Below are positions 21,880 to 33,747 of a stretch of DNA of 64,000 nucleotides, piece by piece. Position 1 is the first letter of the stretch, and every line of letters begins with the position of its first letter. The notes under the pieces are model-generated. The model was not told where the DNA came from, ran no database searches, and saw only the letters and a program-made list of their open reading frames with translations. The DNA is taken from positions 1,108,171 to 1,172,170 of the forward strand of contig MNCI01004262.1 in assembly GCA_015680685.1 (NCBI GenBank), read 5' to 3'. The position numbers and the translations under genes are program-made. This DNA is from Gnetum montanum. Its lineage: Eukaryota; Streptophyta; Gnetopsida; Gnetales; Gnetaceae.

Positions 21880-23240
21880 TATGTCAAACCTATGGGAAAT
21901 CTTGCTTCATAACTTGCGGGGGTAGATGCTCAAGGCCATTCTTCAAATGATGGAAAATTTGATCCTTTGATATGGTTTCCTAGTTAATATCTTCAAAATC
22001 AACATCTGTGAGGATACTAGTCCTATCCACTGTAGTCCAATTAGGTGGTTTCTAAGTGATGGTAGTTGTAGAAGTCTCACCTACAATAGTGGTGATCTAA
22101 GGAGTAGGATGTTTTTCCATTGTGAGTGTGCTCTCAAAGAGCTTGTAGGCACTCTCTACCTAAATCCCTTGAAAGAATAGCTTTCTCTTATGCTATTCGA
22201 TTGACTCCCCTTTGAGCCACTTTAAGTAGGCCTTCTGATTAGCCTTGTACTATCTCTTGTGGTCATTTTCTATCTTACCCCACTATAGGACCCATGTGTA
22301 GTGATATTTCCAATCCTCAACCTTTTAGGAGATGAGATCCATCTACATCCGCTACTTTGCAATCTTTGATGAGAGTGCCATCTTATCATGGATGGTATGC
22401 CACTAGTGGGCCCACATGATCTCTTTGGTCCACAAGTTCTCTAAGTTAGCCACTTGGGCTTCTACAAAGGCCTTTCTTTCCTTAAGCTTCTTGATAGTAT
22501 CAGCTTATTGCTGAGTCTCCTCCCTCAAGGGCACAACCTACTCCCATAGGAATTCATTGGACCTCTTCATCTTCCATGAAGTTTTTACAAATGACATTGC
22601 TAGATCAATAGCAATTTCATACAACTTCAAGGGTACACTTTATATATCAAAGAGAAGCTTTGACAAGAAGTCAATCTCCACATCTTGGCTGGGATCCCAC
22701 TTCATAGATGACACTGTAAGTAACACATAACCATAGAAAATGACCATAAACATAGTTGATAACCTAGGATATCCATAACTTAAACATAACCTATAACATA
22801 GTAATTATGACTAAAGCATAGAAGAGAAAGTTCTTACCTATCTTAGGTGCAACTTGTTAAAACTAATTCATAATGTTCTTGACCATCCTACACATTAACT
22901 CTATCTTGTCTAGGATCTCTACCCATCGTTTCATGCAAAGCATAGTGGTAGGGACCTTCATTGGTGGCTTAGGAACTATGATAAGCATAACAATCATTGT
23001 AGAGTTGGAACAAAAACCAAACTTGAAACCATAGGATATAACAAGAAGTGTTAGGACATGTGCATACTTGGCTCCTCCTCTCTCTTCTCATGGATGATGA
23101 TGGGGATGTACCTAGCACCACCTCACCAAACAAGGCATATAGATCATCTATATCTATGTTGGCTAATCCATTAGCCTCATGATGTTGTAAGAGAGTCTCT
23201 TTTTCACATCTTTGTTCATCCTCCATTGTAGAGGCTACAT
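21880..23240 (-). pseudogene. Coiled-coil-like middle exons of the opposite-strand T2 gene
   Basis: Minus-strand translation gives MEDEQRCEKETLLQ...GLANIDIDDLYALFGEVV (23226-22969) and then a heavily charged stretch with heptad-like runs (KTSWKMKRSNEFLWE, ETQQ.ADTIKKLKERKAFVEAQVANLEN, 22600-22430), ending near LEHLPPQVMKQDFP (about 21900). It has several stops. It may resemble the extra antisense frames known from some Tat-lineage elements, but no homology can be claimed. Confidence 0.5.
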
Positions 23241-23394
23241 GCCTCTATGGTTTCCTTTGCAATAACTTGGACTGCCATGTCCCAATGCATATCTACAAAC
23301 ATAGCATATAAAAATTGATTAGCACATGAAACCATAGCATAGCCATAAGTCTTAAAATATAGAATAACCAAAACATAGATAAAACATACCTATG

Positions 23395-24779
23395 ATCACT
23401 TGATGTGATCTTTTGAGCTTAAACTAAAGCTTCTTCTTAGTGGGTTGTGAAACACCACAAAATTCTGAACTTAGTACTTCTCCAACAAGAATTGAGCTAA
23501 AATCGTGATGCTCCCACCATGACTAAAGCTTGATGGCCTCATGGACAGCTTCAAATGGAGTCAAACTAAGAAAGAAATGGTACAGTAGACTACGGAAACA
23601 TCTGGCATCGAACCCTACAAAATTTTGAGCTCAAAATACTTGGTTTTCACTCAGTATGCAGCGTGCACGCCCAGTGTGTGACTTCAAAGACTACCCAAAA
23701 CAAGCACTCCAGAGCAAGATTTTCACAAGGCATCAACTCTTAGAGATAGGGAAATTGTTACGCATCATTATAGGCTCAAGAAAATTGGGTTTTGACCTTG
23801 AAATCATGCACTTTGGGGTTCACATGCTGAGCATGTACATCCTACACACGCAGCGTGTACGCCCAGCATGTACGCCCGACGTGCACCATCTAGCGTGCAG
23901 CACAACATATATCAGTGGAACTTTTTAGAACCATGTCAGATCAAGTCCAATGAAGCTAAATATCCCCAGGCAGCATTCTCGTAACATCCGAGCCCAAATT
24001 CGAGGGCCGAATTGGATACTTCCTGTTGTAACAGTAATTTGTAAAAATGAATTCTTTTGTTTTAGTCAAGTCTATACGCTAAGTTCACGCGCCCAACGTG
24101 TACACACTGGTGTGCAACGACACACGTTGGCATGCAGGACGCTGCATAGTTGTAATATTCTTTGCACCTGGGCAACGCAGCCACCTGTCACCCTACCTAA
24201 AATTCCCTCATCCACGGCCACTCATACCTTTCTAGATCCAAATCCAGCACTCAAAAACCTCATAAAAACCCCAATTTTTCACTAGATTAGGGTTGGCAAT
24301 TTTGAGACAAACACACAAAAAAATCTGAAACCTAGAAAACACTAAGCAAGTCAGAGCAACAACCACCATACGCTGGACTTTGACCCTGCATGCTGAGCAT
24401 ACAGCCTTCACGCTGTGCTTGCAGTTTGAACCAGCACACCATCATCTTCCAGCATCCACCGGGGCCTTTCATCCACCTCGTATCAAATCTACAACTGTGT
24501 CTAGACCGGTGCACTATAATTCTCATCTGGCAATAAAGTTACTTTGTTTCTGCTTGAAATTTGTCATAGTTTTCATTTATTTTGGTTCATTTCTTTTGTT
24601 TAAGTTAATGCAAATTTGCACTTTGTATTTACATTAATCACGCTATTTACACATAACCCAGCTTATTGCATATTGGCATACGTTGGGGAAATCCTTGTTT
24701 GATCCACGTATGGACCACCCAAGGTACTCTACCTTCGTTCGTCCCAGCTCGCCCTCAAGCGAAGGTAGGGTCTTCTGTG
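23395..24779. mobile_element. Unidentified insertion with CpG-rich motif clusters in the opposite-strand gene
   Basis: This block differs from its surroundings: it is less AT-rich and rich in CpG. It is full of variants of gcgtgtacgcccagc (clusters at 23653-23690, 23825-23905, 24085-24150, 24385-24425). The right end carries a 9-bp inverted repeat (24729-24737 / 24760-24768). No TSD, RT or transposase is seen. It may be a solo LTR or a non-autonomous DNA element. Small frames here (23656-23928, 23950-24285, 24380-24637) reflect the repeat text. Confidence 0.4.
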
Positions 24780-24780
24780 C

Positions 24781-25823
24781 TCATCTGTAAATCACGTAGT
24801 GCTCATCCCATTCCAACCTTGCATGGACAATTTTAGATAGTATAGGTTGCTTTGATGTCGATGATGCTTCCTCTATGGGCCTCTTGAGCTTGGCCTTGGC
24901 TATCCCATTGGTCTCTCTACATAACTGTTGGGCTTCTAGGACAGCTGCTAGAATCATGAGGAGCTCCTTCCTCATGCTGTAAGGGGACTCACACCACCTC
25001 CCATCAATATCCTTGGTAATGATAGACAATGAATCATCCATCTCATGGGGCCACATGATTAGATAAATGTTCTTTATTGAAGGCCTGGAAAGTTGGTTTG
25101 CATCTAGGAAAATCCATTGTCCATTTCTCAACATGACTAGGAACCCCTTAAAATAACCTACAAAGAATGAAAAATGCATATGGATTATGGTATAGGTATC
25201 ATCATGGATTTTGAGAATCTTCTCCTAAATCCCAACAGCCAAAGAAGCCACCTAGTTGAATTTAGTACACTCCATCATAACCTTCTCAAAGGTCCATCCC
25301 TATGAAATACTACTTACCTTCTTTTGTGATAATACTTTAGGAAACGTATGAGACCTAAATAAAAAATATCATTCCTTTACCTCATGTTTTGTGAAGCTAT
25401 TCATGGAAATCTTAGAGTGGCCCTTGCTAAAACTAAACCACTCTAAAACTTCCTCATGATGGCCAGCTTCCTTCAGTATTCTAGTAGCAACCTTTGCCCC
25501 ATTAATAGGGACACAAAACAAGTTACAAAAGGTACCCTCATCAATTGGTATGCTAATTAGCACACCTTGAATTGTGCTGCTAAAATGATTAGCTTCTTCA
25601 TTGAATAAGTTAATGATGTTTAGCATCTCTGTAGTAGGGATGGAAGGGATAGGTGCCATAAATACATTAAGCAAACTTACATGCTCAATGTTTACTTGAA
25701 TGTATCTAGGCACATGTTCCCTCAACCACTCCTATGCTGGTATTACCTCATTGAATTTTAGGATGAGGGTATCCTCATGAAAAATTGAAACTAATAAGGT
25801 GACATTGGCAAAGCTGGAAAGTC
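24781..25823 (-). pseudogene. Large exon of the opposite-strand T2 gene
   Basis: On the minus strand, an acceptor-like ttgttgccttgtag precedes the exon at 25823. It codes MREHVPRYIQVNIEHVSLLN (25725 downwards), and after a few stops a 132-codon frame to 24781 with WPHEMDDSLSIITKD, GRWCESPYSMRKELL and EASSTSKQPILSK. It reads as a real soluble protein domain, but I do not recognise the family. It shares strand with 38276-38700 and 21724-23240. A complete family A element now separates it from the upstream exon. Confidence 0.55.
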
Positions 25824-25990
25824 CTACAAGGCAACAACCAATTGTTTAGCATCAACATAGGCCTGTCTAACAACTAGTTAAAATAACAAAATACCTAAAA
25901 CCTTAATAACTATAAAGCATTAGGCATTACAACCCATGTGTTTACCCTTCTTCTTCTTACTTGATGTGGCTTGTGCAAAGGTCCTAGCTA

Positions 25991-25995
25991 CAAAG
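25991..25995 (+). repeat. Target site duplication (left), CAAAG
   Basis: CAAAG directly precedes the 5' LTR. The identical CAAAG at 37990-37994 directly follows the 3' LTR. Five-bp duplications are typical of Ty3/gypsy integration. This fixes both ends of the element. Confidence 0.92.
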
Positions 25996-26581
25996 TGTTG
26001 GCACATTTGGCCATTCCATGGAATAGTTGGACTTGAAATTTTAAAAGTGAACATGTAGCTTTAAGGTTATGGGTTGATTTTTTTTTTGGAGAAGTAATCC
26101 ACTGGTAAATAAAATGATGTTGAGGCCTTCTTTGGATACAGAATTTAAGTGCCAAATTATTCCTTTGGATGGAGGTAGAGAGATGGTATAATAGCAAACA
26201 AGAATTGCATTATACACAAGAGAAAACTGTCTAATTTCTAGAGGATTATGAGAGGCAAAAGTTGTATCCTTAATAAATCTCAAATTGTCTTAACAAAACA
26301 TTCAATCTTTCTATTTCCTTCCCAAGACCACTAGAACTAAAACTAGTAAATCGATTTTACATCCAAAGACCACTAGAAATGGTTTTAGTTGCTTCTCGCT
26401 GCAGGATCACAGAGAAATTCCATCAATGGAATCACAGTCACACTCCTTCAATATTCTGGTGCTTATCGCCGCTTTGCAGAATTTTTATGAAGCGATAAAT
26501 GAAGGTTGATCAAAATCTTCATTATTCTAGACTAAGAAAATGTGAATTATAAGCATGTAGAAAACTGTAAGGGCAGCCATT

Positions 26582-26830
26582 CTCTGTATCCAAGGCTGAT
26601 GAAAGTAAGTAGATAGAAAAGCAAGCAGCAAGGTTGAAAGAAGCCATAATGGCTATAAGCCGAACCAAAGAAATTCTAGCCTATTCTTCCAGAACTTCAT
26701 GTTCAGCAATCGAACAACACACGGCAAGATTACCGAACATGGTGGTAGGGCCTTCTTTCGCGGTGGTAGTACTGGTAGGGCAGGATAATTTGAAACTATT
26801 TTTTGGCAATTCCAGGCCTGACACCTTCAC
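26582..26830 (-). pseudogene. Captured cation/proton exchanger-like fragment in 5' LTR
   Basis: Minus strand of the U3. It is equivalent to 36031-36279 in the 3' LTR, where the frame is better kept (TTTIGNLAVCCSIVEHAV followed by RLIAIM). It resembles a CHX-type transmembrane segment (LTT.IGR.AMSAA.VND). Weak on its own; see the 3' LTR entries. Confidence 0.4.
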
Positions 26831-27280
26831 ATTCGGCCTTCACATTTGGAGACATTCTAACAGCACCAAGAAGCCAGCAGTAAATTTTACTCATTTAAAA
26901 TACAAATTTGCAAAGGTCAACCTTATTTTAACTTGTACAGCTGCCTCAACCAATGTTATATTAAGGTGTATACAAAATTCCTTTTTGCTATCACTCGTTT
27001 ATAAAATTACTAGGGCTTCATTAATTTTTAACATTTAAAACTTAAAAATTCTAAACACATAAAAAAAAACAATGGTATGATGCTCTAGGATTTATTTTTA
27101 AAAATATTATTATTGCTTATGAAAGCAATATTTGTAAAGACACATGCCAATATGAGCATGATCTTCTCCTAACTTTCCTAACTTGTTGGGCAAGTAATCT
27201 CCTAACTTGTTGGGCAAGTAATTAACCTCCTTGGGAGAAAATTTAGCTAAGATATTTTGGAATGTAACTACCTTATGAAC

Positions 27281-27290
27281 CCTATAAAAA
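27281..27290 (+). promoter_or_regulatory. TATA box of the 5' LTR
   Basis: CCTATAAAAA is conserved in LTR 1 (4311) and, as TTATAAAAAG, at 36719. It is the likely promoter of the element's genomic RNA. Confidence 0.7.
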
Positions 27291-28568
27291 GGCTTTAGGG
27301 GTAAGAACAAAAAAAAACACACACACACACACTTGGGATCACACACTTGAGCTTTCACAAGGGAGGCACTTGGAACTACTAGCTCTCACTTGGAGACACA
27401 CTTTGGGTCTTGAGAAGAGCATTGTAAAGAAGAAATTGTGAAAGATTGCTTGTAAGATAACTGGCTAAAGAAAAGATTTCAGCCTCTTTGTCATAGTCCT
27501 ATGAGTTATGCTTATTGTTTTTTATTTTGTTTAATTTGTTTAGCTAGTGGTTTAGATAGTATCATCCTTGGCAAGTAATTTTGGGATTTTTAGATTGCTC
27601 TTATTGTTCTTGTTGTATGATTGAAAATTTCTATTAAAATTTTGCCATAGAAGCACTTATGTTTGAAAGCCTTAAGAGAATTTTAGTAGTAAATTTGGTT
27701 ATTGTGCAATGTATAAGAACTGCTATTGAGATCGTTTTAAGAGGGCCTCTGCTTGTAGTCAAGCCGTTGAACGATTCAATAGTCAAGAGGGTTCAGAAAA
27801 TCTTTGGTATTTTGATGGGACTAGAATATCTTCTTTTTATCTTTAAAGTGAATCTTCGTGGTATTCCAATCAGAAATTTTCAAGTCTTTTGAAGGTTCTT
27901 TGAATGCAATTGTTGACATCTATTATCTAGCCAAAATGGAGTCTCGTACGTGATACTTTACGTAGCAATTTTTGGTAGCATAGTAGGATTGTATTGAAAA
28001 AATTGCTTATTTGAGCCTTGGAAGTTTGAACAATTCATAGATATTGAATTTGGGATAGCTTTATTGAAAAGTGTTTACTCGTATCATTTTACCCTGTATA
28101 AATATTTGAGGTCTTAACATATATATTCTTTCTTTTCTATCTATTTCCATTGAATCTTGCTCTATTTCTAGTTTTCTTGTGGAACTATCTCTTTCTCTAG
28201 GGAAAATTAGAATTAGATTCGTGGAGTTGTGCTCAAATGTTTTTGTAAAATTTTATTTGTTACAAGTAGATATTATAAGGATTGTGTAGACTAGGCAATT
28301 GAACAAAATAGGAATGCTCAACAACTCATAGTACTTGGCAAAGTTGGCTAAATCTCTTTAAGATAAGTCATTTGTAGTTTACACACAACACAATCATTTT
28401 ATTTTTCACAACCGCACACCGCAATAGCACACACACATACTCACATTAACTACTGAGTCTATTTGGAGGTATCTAGGCCTTGGTATTACCAGAGACCAGG
28501 AAGCACCTAAATCATATTCGAGGACACTCGTTGGCGGTCACGTTCCAAACGGTCACCAACAGTTATTT

Positions 28569-28586
28569 TGGAGCTAGAAGGAGGGC
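28569..28586 (+). promoter_or_regulatory. Primer-binding-site-like sequence, family A
   Basis: TGGAGCTAGAAGGAGGGC lies 7 nt after the 5' LTR. The same 18-mer with one change occurs at 5521. Family T uses the same site. The corresponding tRNA is not identified. Confidence 0.65.
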
Positions 28587-28749
28587 TGAAAGTTTAACCT
28601 CTAGGTTCATAAGCCTTATAATTTTAGAACATCAAAAATTCTTTGTTACTATAAAGGCTTAAAAAATTAAGTACTATTTTTAGTTCACGATCTAGAAGAT
28701 TGATAGTTTGGAAAATTTAAAAGTTTCAAAAGATATTCTTGATTCTAAG

Positions 28750-29609
28750 ACTGATTCTTCATCATAAGAAGAACAAAAGAAAGCTTTTGAATTGGGAACA
28801 AGTAGTGGAGTGAAAACTAGAAGATCAAGAAGATCACCCATTATATTTGGTTTATTGATTTATAAGAGAAGATTTAGAAAGTCTAAGAGTTCAACTATTC
28901 AAAGGAATAGGATGGAAAATCCTTGGCAAAGAGTTACACCGTTAGGATTTCAAAATTACAATGATATTCCTAAGGTAGTTTACAAATATTTTCCTAAGTC
29001 TTTCATTCCTAGAAAAGATTATTTAGCTGGAGAATATATTCACATGTTTAAGTTAGCTTTAGCTCATGCAAATATTCAACATCAAGATCAAGCTTGTAGA
29101 TTGTTTGTATCAAATTTAAATGATATGGCTCAGATTTGGTATTCGAACTTACCAAGTAATAGTATTACAAGTTGGGATGACATGAAGAATCTTTTCTTAG
29201 CCTAGTTTGGTAATCAATTAGATCAACCAAAACTATACTATGGACTAGTACAAGCTAAGCAAGGAGTCAAAGAGTCAATTAGAGATTTTAACATCAAGCT
29301 TGAACGAATTTGTGGACTCTTTCAAAGACAATATAGATCATCAGAAGAAATGCTTAAAGAAACTTATCTTAAGGCTGTCAACCCCAACATTTCAATTTGG
29401 TTAAAGAGAACTCCAAACTTAACTACACTAAATGACTACTTTAGTGAAGCTGTACAATTAGAAAAATAATTGAACTTGAATCCTGAAGAAAATAGTGCAA
29501 TTCAAAAAAGAGAAGAAAGAGTTATGATTCCTATGCAAGGTTTTCCTCAATTTAAAGCTTTACCAGGGCCATCTCATGTTAAGATAGAGCAAGAACATGA
29601 AAGAGTAGN
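28750..29609 (+). pseudogene. Gag of the complete family A element
   Basis: NPWQRVTPLGFQNYNDIPKV starts the conserved part. The retrotransposon Gag domain follows: YLAGEYIHMFKLALA, CRLFVSNLNDMAQIWY, SWDDMKNLFLA, a stop at 29203, then QAKQGVKESIRDFN and ETYLKAVNPNISIWL. It lacks an ATG and ends at an N (29609), beyond which about 130 residues present in element 1 are missing. No zinc knuckle is visible. Confidence 0.8.
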
Positions 29610-29639
29610 ATAAAGGTAAAGACAATCAAGTGGAGCAAA

Positions 29640-30322
29640 GCACTCCAAGTTAGTCTTTTAATAAATGGATAAAGAGATCAAGCTTTATTGGTGATGGAAA
29701 GTATGATTTGATTGAAGACCTTAAACATGTCAGGGCCAATATTAGCTTTTATCAGTTGTTTCAAATAGGAGATCAGCAAAGAAAGGCTTTAGAGTTCATT
29801 AAAGGTAAAAGAAGAGTTAGAGAATCAGAGTTAAGTTATGTGTCCAATAATGATGAGAAATTAAAGACTTCGTATGATAAGGAAGATCCTCCTTTTCTTT
29901 TGACAATGAAATTAAAGGATAAATACGTACATAATTGTTTGATTGATTCTGGAGCTACATCTACTATAATGCCATTGTCTATATGTAAGAAACTTGGTTT
30001 GATTCCTAAAAAATCAAATAAAAAGATTGTTCAAGTGGATAAAAGTAGAGTGAAGATTATGGGTCAATTACCAAATGTTCTATTGGAAATTGCTTCTGAA
30101 CCTAGTGTTAAACGTATAGTAACTATTCAAGTGGTAGATATACTAGAATCGCATAGTCTCTTATTGAGTAGAAGTTGGAGAAAGAATTTCTCAAGTTACA
30201 TATCAACAGATTATTCTCACATGTGGCTACCTTGGAATGGAGAACCAAATCAGATATACATTTATAGTGAACCATTGATGATTGATAATATTACTTCAAA
30301 TAGAAAGAGTAAAATGGCTTAA
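29640..30322 (+). pseudogene. Aspartic protease of the complete family A element
   Basis: The 204-codon frame from 29708 is nearly identical in layout to residues 165-365 of the frame at 8-1333. The active site is DSGAT at 29945-29959, and LLLSRSW lies near 30160. It ends in a stop at 30320. Protease matures Gag and Pol. The next domain in this element is an RNase H, not RT. Confidence 0.85.
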
Positions 30323-30403
30323 AAAGGAAGTGTTGAAAACAAAATTTGTACACTCCAAGAAAATTATAGTTCTAAAAAAGAACAATCAAAGAATGAGGAT
30401 AAA

Positions 30404-30898
30404 TTGGAGTTATACTTTGATGGTTCATGTAATTCAAAAGGTGCAGGAGCCGGTATAGTTATATTCAAGAATGATTCACCTAAAATTTTTAAAGAAATTC
30501 ATTTATCTTTCCCTTGTACTAATAACAAGGCTAAGTATGAAGCTTTATGTATTGGTATAAGAATAGCTCTAGACAAAAAGATCAGAGTAATTACTATAAA
30601 AGGATATTAAAGATTAGTTTTTGAACAAGTAAAGGGTAACTGTGTAGTAAAGAGCTTATTCTTAAGACCTTGTAAGCAACTTGCTTGTAAGATGTTAGAT
30701 CAATTTCAACATTGCCAAATAGAGCAGATAAATAGAGCAGAGAATCTTATAGTAGATGATTTGGCAAAGGCAACTTCAACATTGGATATGGAAATAATAG
30801 AAAATTACAAGGATGTCATGATTGAAGAAGAACATCAACCATCAGTACCAGATAATATAAGACATTTACAAGTATTTGAAGATGATAAACAGTACTAA
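30404..30898 (+). pseudogene. RNase H-like domain placed between protease and RT
   Basis: The frame reads LELYFDGSCNSKGAGAGIVIF, CTNNKAKYEALCIGIRIAL, RLVFEQVKG, INRAENLIVDDLAKATS. This is the plant/archaeal-type RNase H pattern (DGS.N..GAG, NN.AEYEAL, LV..QV.G, N..AD.LA). The first Asp (30419), the Glu in KYEAL and the final Asp are kept. The third acidic residue (normally GDS) reads as Tyr then a stop at 30608. RNase H degrades the RNA strand of hybrids. In T elements this domain lies after the ordinary RNase H; here it lies before RT and nothing comparable is found before integrase. Confidence 0.85.
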
Positions 30899-30976
30899 GA
30901 TTTATAAAAAACAAATAAGAATTTGAGGGTCAAGTGATACCTGAAACGTCATCAAACTCCAAAAAAGATTATTGAC

Positions 30977-32500
30977 TTGGAACATGAGTTCAAGAAAAAT
31001 TTACTTACTGGAAACGATTTACAAAACCCAGATAATCAAGCTTTCAAGGCAGTGAATTTTGGATTAGATAGAATGCCAAAGATGTTAAATGTTACAAAGG
31101 AAAGAGATCCGAGTTTTAAGCAAAAATTGTTAACATGTCTAAGAAATAATTTGGACAATTTTGCTTGGTCTTATNTCAAGTATATTCTTTATTGGATGGT
31201 TTCTCAGGTTATAATCAAATCGTGGTAGATAAGAATGATAGATAAAAAAAAGAATTTATTACCAAATGGGGAAATTTTGCTTATCAAAGAATGTCATTTG
31301 GATTGTCAAATGCTGGAGCTACTTTCCAAAGAGCAATGGATTTAGCATTTAAGGATTTATTAGGAAAATTTGTGATGGTTTATTTGGATGATATTACAAT
31401 ATTTTCAAAGAAAAAAGAAGACCATATTAATCATATCCAGCAAGTTTTCGATAGATGTCATGAGTTTGGTATTTCATTAAATCTTAAGAAGTGTATCTTT
31501 GGAGTTAAATCAGGAAGCTTATTAGGTTATGTGATATGTCAAGAAGAGATTTCCATAGACAATTCCTGGATTCGAGAAGTACAAAATATTGAGCATCCCA
31601 CAAGTAAGAAAACTCTTAGATCTTTCTTTGGGAAGATAAACTTTGTGAAAAATTTTATCCCCAGGTTTACTGAAATTAGCAAGCCTTTGATGCATATCCT
31701 AAAAAAGGATGTCCAAGTAGAGAAAAAACCAGAATCAGAGAGAGCTTTATCAGAAATTAAAAATGCTATACAAGAGGCTCCATATTTGGTGAAGCCTAGG
31801 CTTAAAGAATATTTTTTGTTATATTCTTTTGCTTCGAATGATCCTATTGCTGTTGTTTTAACACAAAAAGATGATGAAGGTCAAGATGAACTAATTGGAT
31901 TTTTTGGATATCAGTTTAAAGGTTCAGAATTAAATTATTCAGACTTAGAGAAACAAGCATTTGTAGTCATCAAAGCACTTCAGCATTTTAAGTATTATTT
32001 GGAATGTTCATTAGTCCACATTATGCTAATTGAACCTGCAGTCAAGTGATTCCTAGCCCAAAATGAGATTAGATTAAAAAGAGGAAAATGGCTTATAAAG
32101 TTGCAAAGTTTCAGATTTTCATTGAAAATATGCAAGACAATTAAGGGAATGGGATTAGCCAAGTTAATAACTAGAGAAAGTGAAGTATGTACACTTGACA
32201 CCCATGAAGAGAATTGGTATGATGAGATTCTCAAATTTCTTAATACAAGGAAAATCCAAAATAATTTAACTACAAGTCAAAAGATAGCCTTCTTCAAAAG
32301 AGCACAAAGATTCATTGTTATAGATGGTATATTATATAGAAAGGATTTTTGGGGAGTTTTATTAAAATGTGTTCATAATGATCAAATTAGTTTCATTTTG
32401 GAACAATTTCATGATCATTTGAATTTATTTATTGAATCCCCTAAGTCGACTATTCAACATATACTTTGATATGGATATTACTGTCCTTCCATGTATCAAG
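30977..32500 (+). pseudogene. Reverse transcriptase and RNase H of the complete family A element
   Basis: The N-terminal linker ends DNFAWSY at an N (31175). The text then resumes at LDGFSGYNQI-like sequence, so about 100 RT residues, including the first catalytic Asp, are absent. FAYQRMSFGLSNAGATFQ, YLDD at 31381-31392, LGYV and NFIPRF follow. RNase H (31820-32049) has the DP..VVL core and KQAFVVIKALQHFKYYLE, ending in a stop at 32047. The frame then runs on through RLKRGKWL and an integrase N-terminal region (32150-32469). Confidence 0.85.
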
Positions 32501-33460
32501 ACATTAGTTTAAAAATCCAAAAATGCTACAAATGTCAAATTCATGGGCCCAAGATTAAAAAGGCTAGAGCCCCTTTAAAGCCAGTAATTGCAGATAGACC
32601 ATTTCAGCAATGGGGTTTGGATTTTATTGGTACAATTACTCCTTCAAGAGCTGGACACAAGTTTATTCTCACGGCTACTGATTATTTCACTAAATGGTCT
32701 GAAGCAAAGGCTTTAAGAGGAAGTTCAGCATCAGATGATTAAGTTTCTAGAAGATCACATTCTAAGTAGATTTGGTCTACTCGAAGTGTTAGTGTCAAAC
32801 AATGGACCCGCCTTCAAATATGAAGAGTTTATGAGATGGGCATCTGAAAAATCCATTTTCTTATTTTCCTTATCAAATTATTATCCTCAAGGAAATGGCC
32901 TAGCAGAATCCACCAATAAAAATCTTATCGCTTATATCAAGAAATCGATGGATGGGAATCCAAGAAATTGGATTTATTACCTACAATCTGCATTATGGTC
33001 AGATCGAATTAGATTCAAGAAAGCTATCGGGACATCACTGTATAACTTAGTCTATGGTTTGCCAACAAGAATTAAAAATAAGATTATAAGCTCAACTTCT
33101 GAATTTGTACAAAGATATAGTGAAAAAATTGATAAAGATAGAAGTTTCATGACTTTGCTTGTTAAAAGAGAAGCTAATGTAGATAAAGCAAGGGATAATT
33201 TGTTATGGAATACCTCTCAGGTTAAAAGATGGTTTGATAGGAAAGCTTTGAAAAGAACTTTCAAGATAGGGAACCTTGCCCTATTATGGAATATGAAGAA
33301 ACTGAATAAGTTTACACTGACATGGATTGGTCCCTTTCAAATTATAAAGCAATTGTTAGAGGATACTTACAAATTATCAACTTTGGATGGCATGGAATTG
33401 CAATTTCCATATAATGTTTTTCATATAAAACATTATTTGGGACAATTGTATGCAGCTTGA
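32400..33460 (+). pseudogene. Integrase of the complete family A element
   Basis: CYKCQIHG (32524) is the CxxC half of the zinc finger. WGLDFIG (32620) holds the first catalytic Asp. A frameshift at about 32735 shifts to the frame with LEVLVSNNGPAF, where the usual Asp of SDNGP is Asn (codon at 32798). GLAESTNKNL carries the Glu. A GPFQI domain follows and the frame ends YLGQLYAA at 33460 with no chromodomain. The Asp-to-Asn change and the frameshift make it inactive as written. Confidence 0.85.
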
Positions 33461-33747
33461 AGATGTCATTACACAAAATAATATATGTATATACTATTAG
33501 GTAAATATTACTAGGAATATAGTATCAATTATTATGTTTAATTATGATTTATTTAATTTAGAAAATAGTTTTCCCTCAAGTGAGACAAGTGGAAGCCTTC
33601 AAGTGAAACAAGTGGAATTCTACAATTGTGACAAGTGGAGAAGGTGACTCATCCACTACTTGGTGAGGATTGTGGAAAATGGTTAGAATGCCTAAAAAGA
33701 AGGAAACTTGGTTGAAGACTCTTGGGGGGAATTTCAAATTTTTAGCA

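Larger units (their letters stand above)
25996..28561 (+). repeat. 5' LTR (2566 bp) of the complete family A element
   Basis: It starts TGTTGGCACATTTGGCC and ends GGTCACCAACA, giving inverted TGTTGG/CCAACA ends. TATA box at 27281-27290. A (CA)n run at 27317-27332 lies downstream. Compared with the 3' LTR it lacks about 900 bp at 26323, replaced by a short 'aagaccactag' that repeats text 30 bp away. Elsewhere the two LTRs differ by only a few percent in stretches I compared by eye. Confidence 0.92.

Noticed and set aside
21880-25823. Host gene into which T2 inserted
   Set aside because: The last exon and intron are shared with T3 in the same place and orientation relative to gag, so the gene belongs to the element rather than to the host locus.
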